64,000 nucleotides of DNA from Ovis canadensis. Taxonomy: Eukaryota > Chordata > Mammalia > Artiodactyla > Bovidae. The position numbers and the translations under genes are program-made. The notes beneath the pieces were generated by a model. It made no database searches, was not told the DNA's origin, and was given only the letters and a program-made list of their open reading frames with translations. Below are positions 48,561 to 60,090 of the stretch, one piece after another (the stretch's first letter is position 1; every line of letters starts with the position of its first letter). The stretch lies in assembly GCF_042477335.2 (NCBI RefSeq), contig NC_091262.1, forward strand, positions 46,659,001 to 46,723,000, in the 5' to 3' direction.

Positions 48561-51500
48561 TACGCAAACTCCGGAGTTGAATACCCCTTGCCTATAGTCC
48601 TCCCACAGTCCCAGAAGCTGGCCACGTGGGACCCGGGATATGCGGCCCATCACCAGGTCCAAACTCACTTCCGCACTGTGGGGAAGATGGTGGAAAAGGG
48701 TGTGGGGAGCAGGGTAGGGCTTACCAGAGGGGCCCAGGTCCCCAGCTTGGAAGAAGCCTTGCCCACCACCCTCAGTGGTTTAGCCTCTTAGATGCTAAAA
48801 AAGGGGGGGCTTCCTTTGAGCCCCTCTCCTCTTTCTATGAGCTGGTCCTTTAAGTTGAGTTGCTGGGGTGGCTGTAGAACCCACAGAGCTGGAACCATTG
48901 TCCTCCAATAGGAAACAAGAGAAATCGTCCTCCTTCCCCACAACCAATCTCTCCTGACCAATGGGAACGGCTAAGGGTGTTAGTATCTTCCTCTGGGCCC
49001 TGAAGATTCCAGATCTTAAAGGGCTGGAGGTCCCTGGGCAGCAATGCCTCCCCCAACTTCTCAGGTTGGGTCTGCTGTTCCTGGCTGGCACATGTGAGGG
49101 GGCCCTGGCCAGTGAGTGGAACCAAGATGCGGGGACCAGACGTGCTGGACCCCTCTCTCTGCACCCCCTGTCCCATCCTAGGTCCCCTCATAGTTAATGT
49201 CATCCCTGGGTAATCACCCCTGGGATTAGGCATTGGCAAGGGCATTTGGTGCCAAAAATCCTGTGGGAGGTGCAAACAGAAATATACCCAGCCCTTCCTG
49301 AAGAGCCCCAGACATGCCAGTGAGTAACTACCACACCATGTGTGCCCTAACCTAGTGGCGTGAGCTGGCTGCTGCGGGGAAGCCCAGAGTGGGAGGGCCT
49401 CCGGCTCTGGCTGCTTCCTTTCTCCTTACAGAGCGCCGGGTCTTTCCATGGCAGGAGTAGGCACGCAGTGCTAATGCCGAGCATGCCCAACCCGCCTCCT
49501 GCTCACATGTCCATTCTCAGTGCAATGAGGTACAGTATTTAACTGACAGCTGTTGTCATCATAAAAGGTGCCAACTCCTCGGGGAGCCCCCTGTGGCCAC
49601 CAGGATAACTGGTGGGTGGTACTGTGTTCCTTCACACTTCAGATGTCCTGGGAGTCCCTGAAGACAGAAGCAGCCCTTGTGTAAATCAGCCAGTGGCCCA
49701 GAAGTGACTTTTCTACCTTAACATGGCTCCCCTGGCCCCCAACCTAGGAACTGCCAGCTCAGGTAGCCCTTAGCCTGGAGCTAAACCCAAGGCTTCCTTC
49801 TGAAGCTTTGTGAGGTCACGAAGGGCTCAGGTGTCAGTCCTGAAGTCCAAATTAGCTAGGTTGTCTAAGTCCTTGAAGCAAGGGAGGGTGAGGCCAGCAG
49901 GGAGGTCTGATCCAGCGAAGAGAGTCGGCAAGGAGTTGCCCACTCCCACTCTTACCTCCCAGTGACAGACAGGTCCCTGGACAGTGCAGCAGCTCTCGCA
50001 CCAAGCCGTCTGCGATCTAGCCCATCCTTCCCTCCCTGGCCCCTCCCCACCTGCAGAAGGAGGGACGAAGAAGGGAGGTGTCCAGCCAGGGTTACGGGTC
50101 AGTGCATCAGGCCTCCTCCAGGGCGGGACACAGCAGTCAGGAGAAGAGGGAAGAAGCCGCTAGCTGGCTACCTCCCAGCCTGATCAGGAAGTGGGGCTGG
50201 GCCTCCCCAGAACTCTCCATCCTGTAGAGGGTGGGGAGCAGGAGGGGCTGGATGGAGGCTTCCAAGCTAACTCTTCTGCCCCCACCAAAATAAATGCTGA
50301 CTCTGACCTCCAGCCTGTGTGTTGCCCTGCTACTGGGACTGTCTTTGGAGCACCCAGGTCCCCTCCCCTCCCAGGTCTCAGAGGCCCCCAGCCTGGGAGA
50401 AGGTCCCAGCCTTGCAGCCCCTGCAGAAGGTCTACACCTTGTAGGAAACAGTTCAATGCTGTGTGCTCCCTCGGGGCAGGGTCATGTCAGCCCAATGCTA
50501 GGCATGCCGAGATGGTCAGGAAACATCTATTGCCAGAATACAGCCCCTCCTCACAGACCCAGAGGTCTCTCACACCAGTCCCACCCAGACCTACTTTCCC
50601 AGCTCCCCTCATCCCCCAGGAGAGCTGATAAGGCTCCCCGCTGCTGCTCCGGCTCCCTCCTCCCCTCTTGAGCCCAGGCAGACCTCGAGTTTCTAAGGGG
50701 CAGGTTTGACTTTTTCCCTCCTAGACTTTTCTCTGTCCCTCCACACCCGAACCATGGTTCGCTCCCACCCAGACACCTGGGTTCTATCTGCTCAGAATCT
50801 CATGGGCAGAACACTTTGACCAAGTTAAATGTGGAAGCCCACCGAAGAGTCAAAATGGATTACACAGGGCAGGAGGGGGAGACAAACTAGAACCCCTACA
50901 CTCAGGCTCCCCTGCTACTCCAGCCCCTTGCCAGAACCTTCCTGGCCCAGCTGGTCTAACCATTGCGAGACCACCTGCATTCAGCTTGGAAGCTCAGAGT
51001 CCCAACCTTACAGGAGTGCCTTGCCACAGTCACACAGCAATCCGCTGGCAGAGCTGGGCCTCCTCGAGTCTCCAAACCTCTCCAGGTGCCAAGGATGCCT
51101 CTCCCAGCAGTGGGATTCCTGGTTCCCACAAAGGCAGCAGAGCAAACACAGGTGGGCCAGGGCTGCCAGCCATGCTGACCAGGACAGAGACCGCCAAGAA
51201 CCAGAGAGCGGCAGGGGGAACCTTGTTGGGTCCTGTTGAGGAAGGTGGAGCCTATTGTAAAGGGCTGTTGAGCAAGCAGGCAGGTGGGCGAGGCTGGCAG
51301 AGCCTGGGCACTCCTGGAAGGCAATGACTCAGGCCGGAAAGGCCCCTTCTGAGTCAACCCAGCTAAAAGGTTGCCTTGTGAGGGTGTCACCTGCACAGAT
51401 GGCTGGGGCAAGGTCTGAGGACTCCGAGAAGGTTCCAGGCCTCAGGACCTTCGCCCTTCTGCCCCACAGTCTGCCATGAGGACCTCAGAGTCTGGGGGCA

Positions 51501-52744
51501 GAATCCATGAACTGAAGGAGGGAGGGCAGAGATGGTGACTGTGCCCGCCCAATAAACTTGTACAAGTCCACCCACCTGTTGTAACTCATGATGGGATCAT
51601 TGACACTGGAGAGGATAGAGCCAGCTGGGAGGAGCAGGCCGCCCGCTTTCTGCCTAGAGCCCCACTGCTTCATTTCTGCCCCATCTCCTATCCCTTCCAA
51701 TGTGTCCAGCCAGAGGCCCAGGCCAGCTCCCGTTCCTCTGCCTGAGTTAGGACCTAGCAGAGCAACTGACCAAGGCTTTGTTTCAAAGGGTCGTGGCTGT
51801 TGCAAAGCTCTTAGAAGAGCCCTGGACAGTGAACTCTCAGTACGTGTGTAAACAGTCAGTAAATGTCGACACTGTGATGAGTCTCTGTTGTAACAGCAGT
51901 TGTTGTTGGATTGCCTGGCGTGGATCCAGCATGTTGTAGGCGCTTCCAGGTTGGTGTTGCTGTGGTCTTTGTCATTTATCACAGCCGTCACAGTGCCTGG
52001 TGCACAGTAGGTGCTGAACAAATGTTCGGTCTTCATGGAAGGCCAGATGCATGCATCCCCCACCTGAAGAAGATGGACGTGGGAGCGTGTGCTTTGTTGG
52101 GCTTGGGCAGGGAGAGTGAGGTGTGCAGCAAGGGGCCAGGTTCTGGGTAAGAGAAGCCAGCAGCTCCACTCTGACCTCCCGCCTCCCCATTGAGTCAGAG
52201 GACTTACCTGAGGTTAAGTCAGAGCATTAAGAGGGAGGAAGATGATGCAGAGCTTGAGCAAGGAGGACACAGGCCCTGGAGCAGACAGAGCTCTGGGAGC
52301 AGACTGAGAGACGCTCCTGTGGAAGCCAGGTCTGAGCAGAAGCAGCCCCCAAGAGTAAGCCCAGTGCTGGGCTGGAAGCACTTCTTCCCACTGCCCGTGC
52401 CCCCAGGGTCCACCCCTTATGACACAGAACCAGGGTAGGAAGTTGGGGGCTCTGAGACCTGGACCAGAGCTCTGCACCCAGTCACCCCCAGTGTGAGTGG
52501 CCCTGTTTACCCAATTACCCAGGAGTCACCCGAGGAGCCTGAAGAGTTGGTCAGGTTGGAACACCACCACCCGCGTATGTATGCACCCCACACCCCACCC
52601 AGCCAAGGCCAACAGGGCAGGGTTGCAGTGCCAGAGAGGGAAGGAGGCTGCGCGCTCTGCCGGTTAGGACAGCACAGCCTCCCGCTAACCAGAGAGGAAC
52701 AGGGAGGGGCCCTCTGCTCTGGCCTTGAACCCAGCCCTCTAAAG

Positions 52745-52745
<1 letters not shown>

Positions 52746-52780
<35 letters not shown>
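52746..52780 (+). repeat. Homopolymer of 35 G
   Basis: Thirty-five consecutive G residues preceded by AAAGC and followed by CAGGGG. Mononucleotide G tracts this long are rare in mammalian DNA and prone to slippage, quadruplex formation and sequencing error, so the exact length is uncertain. Confidence 0.9.
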
Positions 52781-52783
<3 letters not shown>

Positions 52784-52933
52784 GGGATAGGATCTGATCT
52801 CTCCCACCCATTCGCACCCACACTTTGCTTAGGAAGAGCGAACGACTCCCCAGAGCAAGTCACTGGCTCCTAGGGGGTGTGGGAGATGACATCAGGGGAG
52901 AAGAATGCATTCAGCCATCAACTGCTGCAGCAA

Positions 52934-52947
52934 CACACACGTGTGTG
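52934..52947. repeat. CA/GT palindrome
   Basis: CACACACGTGTGTG is a perfect 14-base palindrome within a longer alternating CA/GT run (52931-52960), a Z-DNA or cruciform-prone sequence. Confidence 0.9.
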
Positions 52948-53289
52948 CACACACACACAATTTAAGGGACTGCCACATGAGGCCGTGCACGCAGACATGT
53001 GCCGATCCACTCCCTGACAGCAGTCGACCTGTGCAAACCAGAACCCACACACGCCTTCTCCCCAGAGACCCAAGGCACAGCCATGTCTGGTCACCAGCTA
53101 TGAGCCAGGCACCATGCTGGGCACGACAGAGTGACCCCAGGTCCCCTGAAGGCTGTCTTCTAACAAACAGATACATTTAACATCTAACTTGCAGAAGAGA
53201 TTGTGTGATAGCTTGAGTTTTCTGGAAGCAACAAATGTGGGGGAGTAAGATACTGGCGCAGGGTTGAAAACTGTTGAAGCTCAGGCATG

Positions 53290-53380
53290 GACACGCAGCT
53301 ATCCATGATACTGTATTAGCTTCTCTATTTTGTATATGCTGGAAACTTTCCAAAATAGAAAGTTAAATACATGTACATAT
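53290..53380 (+). mobile_element. Old L1 3' tail
   Basis: ATTAGCTTCTCTATTTTGTA, TGCTGGAAACTTTCCAAAAT and AGAAAGTTAAATACATG follow the order of an L1M-type 3' terminus. Confidence 0.5.
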
Positions 53381-53439
53381 ATAATTGGCAACTGATAAGT
53401 AAAATGAAGGGAGGGGAAAGGCAGGGTAAAGATACAAAG

Positions 53440-54330
53440 CATTAGAACTAAGAAGTCAAGGAAGGCTTCTCCAAGGAGGTGACGTTTTAAGCAAAGACCT
53501 GAATTAACTGAGGTTCAAAATACACAGACATTTGGGAGGAAGAACAATTATCAACCCTGGGCCAGTGTCTTACTCCCAGCATCCCTTGCTTCCAGCAAAC
53601 TCTAGATATCACAGTCTCCTCTACAAGTACTTAAAAGTGCCCAAGTTAGATGCTAAATATAGCTTTTTGTTAGAAGGCAGAAAAAAGAACATTTCAGACA
53701 GAGGGGACCCACAAATGCAAAGGTCCTGAGGTATAACAAGCTTGAGAAATAGCAGCTCGGTAGGTCTGGAATTCTGTGACCAAAATACACAGGATTCCAC
53801 AGTGATATCAAAGGGGCCTTGTGGCTGTGATAAGAGTTAGGAATCTCTCTTAAGAACAGCAGGATTCCCTGGAGGTTGAAAGCACGGGACAGATGTGATC
53901 TGATTTAGAATATGGTCTTAAAAAGCACTCTGGAGACTTCCATGATGATCCAGTAACTGTTTAGAATCTGCCTCCCAATGCAGGGGACGCGGGTTCAATC
54001 CCTGGTCAGGGAACTGAGATCTCATGTGCCGAGGGGCAAGTAAGCCCACAGACTACAACTAGAGTATTTGTAGTAGCTGCAAGGAGGTGCCCACATGGGG
54101 CAGCTACACATATATACACCCAACACAGCCAAACAAATAAATATTAAAAAAAAACAAAAACAAAAAAAACCCAGCTCACTCTGGCTCCTGTTAGATCTTC
54201 AGGAGAAGGAGAAACAGAAGTGTTTGGAGACTACTACAGTAGTCTGGGCAAGCATAGGGACTTGGGCTTGGGACTCACGGTGAGATGGTGGGACAGATCC
54301 AGTGTGGGATCTCTTTTGAGGAACTTTGCT
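53440..54330 (+). mobile_element. Ancient interspersed repeat split by a CHR SINE
   Basis: GGCTTCTCCAAGGAGGTGAC, ACAAATGCAAAGGTCCTGAG and GATGTGATCTGATTTAGAAT lead to AAAAAGCACTCTGG at 53920-53933. After the SINE the same repeat resumes with AGCTCACTCTGGCTCCTG and CTACTACAGTAGTCTGGGC. The family is the same as at 41280-42240; name not assigned. Confidence 0.55.
53934..54170 (+). mobile_element. CHR-type SINE nested in an older repeat
   Basis: AGACTTCCATGATGATCCAG, TCTGCCTCCCAATGCAGGGG, GGGTTCAATCCCTGGTCAGG, CAAGTAAGCCCACAGACTAC and an A-rich tail with interspersed C residues. AGCACTCTGG before it and AGCTCACTCTGG after it look like a diverged target-site duplication. Confidence 0.88.
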
Positions 54331-54378
54331 CACGGGTGGATGTGAAGCGAGAAAAAGAGAGGAGCTAAGCATGATTCC

Positions 54379-54689
54379 CTGATAGCTCAGTTGGTAAAGA
54401 ATCTGCCTACAATGCAGGAGACCCTGATTCAATGCCTGGGTCAGGAAGATCCTCTGGAGACGGGAGAGGCCACCCACTCCAGTATTCTTGGGCTTCCCCT
54501 GTGGCTTAGTTGGTAAAGAATCTGCCTGAAATGTGGGAGACCTGGGTTCGATCCCTGGGTTGGGAAGATCCCCTGGAAAAGGGAAAGGCTACCCACTCCA
54601 CTATTCTGGCCTGGAGAATTCCACGGACTGCATAGTCCATGGGGTCGCAAAGAATCGGACACCCCTGAGCGACTTTCACGTTCACTTTC
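54379..54689 (+). mobile_element. Bov-A2-type SINE dimer with target-site duplication
   Basis: The first unit reads CTGATAGCTCAGTTGGTAAA to CCACCCACTCCAGTATTCTT. The second starts GGGCTTCCCCTGTGGCTTAG and continues to GGGGTCGCAAAGAATCGGAC and a GTTCACTTTC tail. The repeats AAGCATGATTCC at 54367-54378 and AAGCGTGATTCC at 54690-54701 match at 11 of 12 bases. Confidence 0.93.
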
Positions 54690-56699
54690 AAGCGTGATTC
54701 CAAAGCAGGACCTGAGCTTGGAAGTGAGGGCTGAGGACACAGTGGGGAGCATGTGTAGCCGGTTGACTAGAGGCACAGAGCACCCGGGTGGGGACCTCAC
54801 ACCTAGCGTCAGCCCCCAGGCAAGCACACAGGGGGACACCAGGCACAGAGCCCTCACAGCACCCCTGCCTGCCCCACCCTGCCCCACACAGAAGCCCCAG
54901 GACTACAGCCCCCGTGCTCTCCACCTCAGCCTCAGCACCCACAGGGTCCGCAGTCCTAGCATTTCCTTACCAACCCTCACCACCGCCTCCCATGTCAGCC
55001 CCTCGAGCAAGAAGCCTCCTGACTCACTTTCTTCCTGGACACCAGAACCCAGCCCCCTGCCCCCGGCCTCATCTGTCCAGTCGCCTCCAGATCCTGCTCC
55101 CATACCCCACCCTAAGGCAGATTCTTTTACCTTCTGAGCCATCAGAGAAGCCCACAGAAAATTATCGCTCAATATATATTTGCTCAGCGCTCACTGTGGG
55201 CCAAGCCCTCTGCCCTTCCACCTGCTGCCTTGAAGGCGCACAGTCACCTCTACCAATCCCCACCATCTCCCCACTGATTCCCCTCGATTCCTAGCACTCC
55301 TGCATTCGCTCTACCACAGGACAGTTGCCCACTCACCCCAGCCCACCCAACCAGCCTGCCGGCCTTGGAAGGGCACCTAGTGCCGTGGGAAGGGCACGGC
55401 TGTGTCCAGGCAGAAGTCAGTCCTGCCTGCCACCAAGCAGCTGCACCGTCTCATGCAGATGACTCGCTGCCTCTGCGTCTCCGTCTGCTGGAGAAGTCCA
55501 GAAGTGGTTCTCACCTTCCAGACCATGGTGAGCAAGGAGACAGTTCCCGGGAATACTGAGGCCAGTGCCCAGCACGGAGCAGCACGTGTCAGCCATTCAG
55601 TGGCTGCTGTTGTGCACTCGGGCCCAGCCCTGACATCCACCCACTGGGTGGCCTTAGAGGGCTAGTCCAATCAGCTTTCTCACTCATGTAGTGGGGTAAT
55701 GGTATTCCTGGTCCTGCCTGTCTCTAGGGCTGCTTGGTGGCTGGTAATCCCAGCTTCTCCTTACTGGGCCCTTGGCTATGTGCAGGCACTGTCCGGCTGA
55801 CGTGTTTGGCTCATAGATCCCTCCTAACAGCCATCTGGAATTCCTGTTATAAATGGAGAAGCGGAAGCATGGCAGCATTAAGTAACATCCCAACGACAAG
55901 CAGGTGTGGAGTGGTTTGTACTCAGGCTCGGCCACGTCAGTCCTGCCTCTGAGTGGTGGAGGGAAAGGGCTTTGTGTCTGGGGGCAGCAGGGCTGTCTGC
56001 CGGAGCCTCATGCTACCCTCACCCAGAGCACTCCTTCCAATGGCAGCCAAGGGACTAAGTCAGCCCAGGAGAGGCCTCAGGTACCTCCAGGCACCAGCCA
56101 GCCCCCAGCTCCTACCTCGGGCATCAGTCATTTGACTCCCCACCAGGGGTAGCCCAGACCCTGGGAACCACTCACACCAGCTCTGCTACTCTGCACCTCC
56201 CTCACTGGGCCCTATTTCCCAGTCTGTGAAATGATGCTGCTTATCTCTTGCATACTGGGTGGCTGTGAAACACTGGCCATCCCATTGTCCACCACGGTAC
56301 TGCTTGCCCAGGAGATGGTGGATGGCCCAGATGCTGGGAGATCCAGGCACAGTGGGGACTTGAACCCCTTCCCAGGCAGAACCAGACCTCAGAAGACAAA
56401 GGGTTCCACAGGGTCTTTAAGCAGCTTCCCAGAGCACCTCATGCTTGAATGTGTGGTGGAGGCTGTGGAATGATTTTGCCAGCCGCTTGAGGTTCCCTGA
56501 GACCCACAAGGTACAGGGACAATTGAGGGAACCTGGAGTGCCCCAGACTGAAAAAGGGCCAGACACACGGGTGGGATCAAAAGAGCAGGTGGTGAGAAGG
56601 CAGGAGACTGGGGAAGATGAGCCAAAGGTCCAGTGCTAACCTGGGATCACGGTGGGCACACAGGCCCAGTGCCAGGGTCCAGGGGCTCTGCAAGACCCA

Positions 56700-56900
56700 C
56701 AACAATGTTTGTAGCCAGGTAGACAAAAAGTAGCAAAACATCAAAAAGCAAAATAAAATAAAGACAAAATCAAAATGAACAAAATTTAATTAAATATCTA
56801 CACGACAAGACATTGTCAAGTAATTAACTGAACCCAACTCAAGTAGGTATATATGAATGATCTTTAATGAGGAATGCAGGCAAAATTTCATACGAGTGAT
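56700..56900. other. AT-rich island, unclassified
   Basis: A+T-rich stretch (AAAATAAAATAAAGACAAAA, AAAATTTAATTAAATATCT) in an otherwise GC-rich region. It is probably an old retrotransposon remnant, but I cannot assign a family. It has no coding potential. Confidence 0.5.
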
Positions 56901-57317
56901 AGGATCAGGGATTCAGCTTCTAAAATTCAAAGTGCCAGGGGCCTGCCTCAAGTCTTCAAATGTGCCAGCCCCAAAACTTACATGCCTCCCTGGGGAAAGG
57001 AGGGTCCCAAGATTGATTTCAGATTACTTTTCTATTGGGTGGGTTAACGAGAAAGCAAAAGGGAAATTCAGGTCATTACAGAAAAATGAAGTGATGTTCC
57101 TCGCACATGTTCATTTGTAAATGGAGACCCTGAGTCACTGCAGACCTCGCTGTGCAATGCTGCCCTCAGCCTCTTCACCCCTGGGGGGCTGGCGGGACTC
57201 ACCCCACCCTCAAAGTCCCTGCACATTTCAGCAGTTAGTTTGCCAGCCTCCCATTTTTTCACACCTCTGGAGCTAAGATCTGCCAACCCCTCTGGAGTTA
57301 ATCAAGGTGACTTTAGG

Positions 57318-57470
57318 GAATGAGGCCAGAGAGCTGGGTTCAAGTCTATCCCACCCCTGACCCACTGTGTGACCCTAGCCAGGTCGCATCCTCTCTCGGG
57401 CCAAGCCTCAGTCTCTTTGTCTGTGAAATGGCATAACTGCCTACCAGGGCTGCCATGTGGACCAAGGAGG
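57318..57470 (+). mobile_element. MIR element
   Basis: GGGTTCAAGTCTATCCCACC, CACTGTGTGACCCTAGCCAG, GCCTCAGTCTCTTTGTCTGT and GAAATGGCATAACTGCCTAC follow MIR order on the plus strand. Confidence 0.82.
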
Positions 57471-57717
57471 ACTCAACTGTGTGAGACACTGCTTTTTAAA
57501 CAGACTAGACTGCACTGGGGTTTGACTAACCAAACAAAACCAAAGGGAAAAAGCTTTGCCAAAGCCAGGAGCGGGGTTTCACAATCAGCCCTTCTGAGCT
57601 ATATCTGGGGGAGGTGAATTTTTATGCTTCCTCATGGTCTTTTTGCCAAGGCCTCACCATCTCCTCTTGCCCCAAGCAGCAGAGAGAGGGAGCAGAGCCG
57701 CAGTGGTGGGGAAGCAG

Positions 57718-57745
57718 GTTGGGGTGGGTTGGGGTGGGTGAGGGA
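57718..57745 (+). repeat. G-rich tandem, quadruplex-prone
   Basis: Two copies of GGTTGGGGTG followed by GGTGAGGG. Several G tracts close together could form a quadruplex. Confidence 0.6.
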
Positions 57746-58149
57746 GCCAAGCCGGCTTGGCTCCTGGAGGCCTGAGTCAGCGGGCGGGCAGGCAGGGCGG
57801 GCCTAGTCCTTGCAGGCTTGGGGAGGAGATGGTGCAGGAATGTTCCTCCCGCCCAGGCCTGGGACTTGCCCACCACATCCTGGCTCTTAGATGTGAGATG
57901 CCTGGAGCTTTGTTGAGTGGGTTCAGCCAGGGGCCTTCAGAGGCAGCCTGGCCCCAGGGACTGCCCAGGAGTGGCCAAGGCCAGGCCACAGAGCCCACTG
58001 GGAACTGGTCTCTGACCCCAGAGCATGCCCCATCCCCACTGGGTGATATAGCCAGTTTTCCCGTCTGTGCAACGAGGAATTGAACTTGGTGGTGTCAGGA
58101 TGAAGGATCCGGACTGGTTCCCCCAGGAGGTGATGCAGGCCGGCTCTAG

Positions 58150-58440
58150 AGCATCTGTGTGTGCACCTTCGCTATGTGCATGCGTGACTTTGTGGCCGTG
58201 CATGACTTGAGTGTGTGTGCCACTGGATGAGTCCTGCGTGCACAGGACTTTGGTGGGGCTATGAGTGACAGTGACTGAGACAGACAGCACGCATGTGGGT
58301 GTGGGCAAGTGTGGACGTGGCTGGGAATGTGTGACTGTTGCACTGTGGCTGGGAGTGCAGGTGTGTCAGCGTGTGACCATGCATGTGTGTGTGTGTGGAG
58401 CCAGGTGTGACCTGTGTGCCCATGCACCTGTGAGCCCCTG
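58150..58440. repeat. Degenerate GT-rich stretch
   Basis: About 290 bp with repeated GTGTG, GCATG and GTGAC words (for example GCATGTGTGTGTGTGTGG near 58381), reading as a decayed GT microsatellite or minisatellite. The reverse-strand open frames over it are low-complexity and not genes. Confidence 0.7.
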
Positions 58441-60090
58441 GACCTGGGTGCAGGATCACAGAGCCATCCCCATTCTCCAACCCCAATATGAGGCCACAAA
58501 GCAGACTCCTTCCCTGGGCTGGGCCAAGACAGGCTCGGGGTCCCTGCCCCCCACCTCCAAGTCCCGGTAGCTGCCCAGGGCAGAAAGAGAGGCCTTGTTT
58601 TCCACCCTCCTCCCAAGGGAGGAAACTGGAGGCAGCTGGGTCCAGCTCAGTCTGGAACATCTGCCCGGCGTGTGACTGAGGCCAGCCAGTAGGCCCAGCC
58701 ACTACCAGACTGGACCCCCACGCACACTGGTCCCCCGGCCCTTGCTGAAAGAGGCTGGCCAGCCCAAATCAATCTCAAGTTCCCCCAGCACCCCAACCCA
58801 CACAGAGAGAAGGGCTGTGACATCCATGCTTCCACCACACAGACATCCGTCCCAGCCTAGAGACCTCAGAGGCTTGGCCCGTCCTTCCCTTCCTTTAGCT
58901 CACATCTCGATACTTTTCCTACGTACAGCCCCTCCTGAGAAACGTGTCAGACTAAGCCCCCTCACCCTGAGGACGGCAGGTGTGGGAGGTAGCCACCCCT
59001 CTTAAGATACACAAGAGGCAACGCTATTCCCAGGGCAGGAAGCATGAACAAGGGGACTCTCCAGGCACTGGTGTTAAGAGCATTCCCATCACTCAACACA
59101 GATGAGCCCTGGGAAGCCCACCCCCTCACCCCCACCTCTCCCCATGGTCAGACAGCTCACTGCAGAAGGCTGCCTAGAGGTTGAAGCTGAGAAGAGGTTA
59201 AGGGTGGGAAGGTCCTCAGATGGACTGGAAAATGAAGGAAGGAGGGCAGGGAGGAGAGAGGGGAAAATTCCACAGAAAGTCCCAAATCTGACCTAATTTT
59301 GACCCAGGGCCAGGGGCCCATTCCAGAAGTTCCTCTGAGGACGCTCTGCCCCAATCAGGGAGCCTCTGCTGCCTCTACCCGCTGTACCTGCCACCCCTCA
59401 TTCCATGTCACGGCCGTGAGCTCCCGCAGCCCCCAGCCCAGCCAAAGCCTCCCCTGATGCCTGGACCCCAGCCGCTCTCCCTCCACCCAGTCTCCACTGC
59501 CCCCAAGAGAACCTCAGCCCCCTAGCCCTCCTCTTTCCTATGTTGAAACAGATTCCTGTCCATCCTGCCTAGGACATACCCAAGGGAACAGCTTGGGGGT
59601 CCACCTCAGTTTCCAACCAGGAAGCCAGTGCAGGGCTAGGCACCCTGGACTGGACGGCCCGGGGAAGGACACACCCACCCCCTCTCCCGGACTGGGCTTT
59701 CCTGGGGGCAAGGCTGGGATATGCTCTCCTGGAGAGACGAACCCCCTGTCTAGACTGTCCCTTCCTCATGCGACCCTCAGTCCTGGATCACAGAGCAGCA
59801 GAGCCAAACCCCTGGCAGGACTCCACCCGTTTGAGAAAAGAGGAGAGTGAGGTCTCGGAAGGGTCTGCATTGAGCTGGGGTCCATGGCCACCCAGAGGTC
59901 CCCAGCTAGCCCCGACCACCAGCACGGCCCTCCCCCCACCAACTTTTGAGGTTCTGGAGTGAATACTGTGCCCATCACGACCTCAGAATCTGGTCCAGTT
60001 GCTCCCAGGGACAACTAGGGCTCCACCCTTCCCTCCACCCTCATCCCCCACCCCGGGATCCAAATAAGGAGTCATACTTTTGTTATCTTA

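Larger units (their letters stand above)
46126..60090. other. Intergenic region between convergent CSPG4 and SNX33
   Basis: No protein-coding gene is supported. Repeats found: Bov-tA at 46643-46805, inverted Bov-tA at 47481-47665, CA-rich DNA near 48430-48560, a G35 tract at 52746-52780, a CA/GT palindrome at 52934-52947, an old repeat with nested CHR SINE at 53440-54330, a Bov-A dimer at 54379-54689, AT-rich DNA at 56700-56900, MIR at 57318-57470, and a degenerate GT-rich stretch at 58150-58440. Other parts appear unique or too degraded to name. Human also has about 12 kb without a coding gene here. Confidence 0.7.

Noticed and set aside
52493-52873. Frame encoding a poly-Gly or poly-Pro tract across the G35 run
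   Set aside because: The homopolymer removes stop codons in all frames, so an open frame is expected there without any gene.
56700-56900. AT-rich island as a possible origin or matrix attachment site
   Set aside because: Old retrotransposon remnants are also AT-rich, and nothing in the sequence distinguishes the alternatives.
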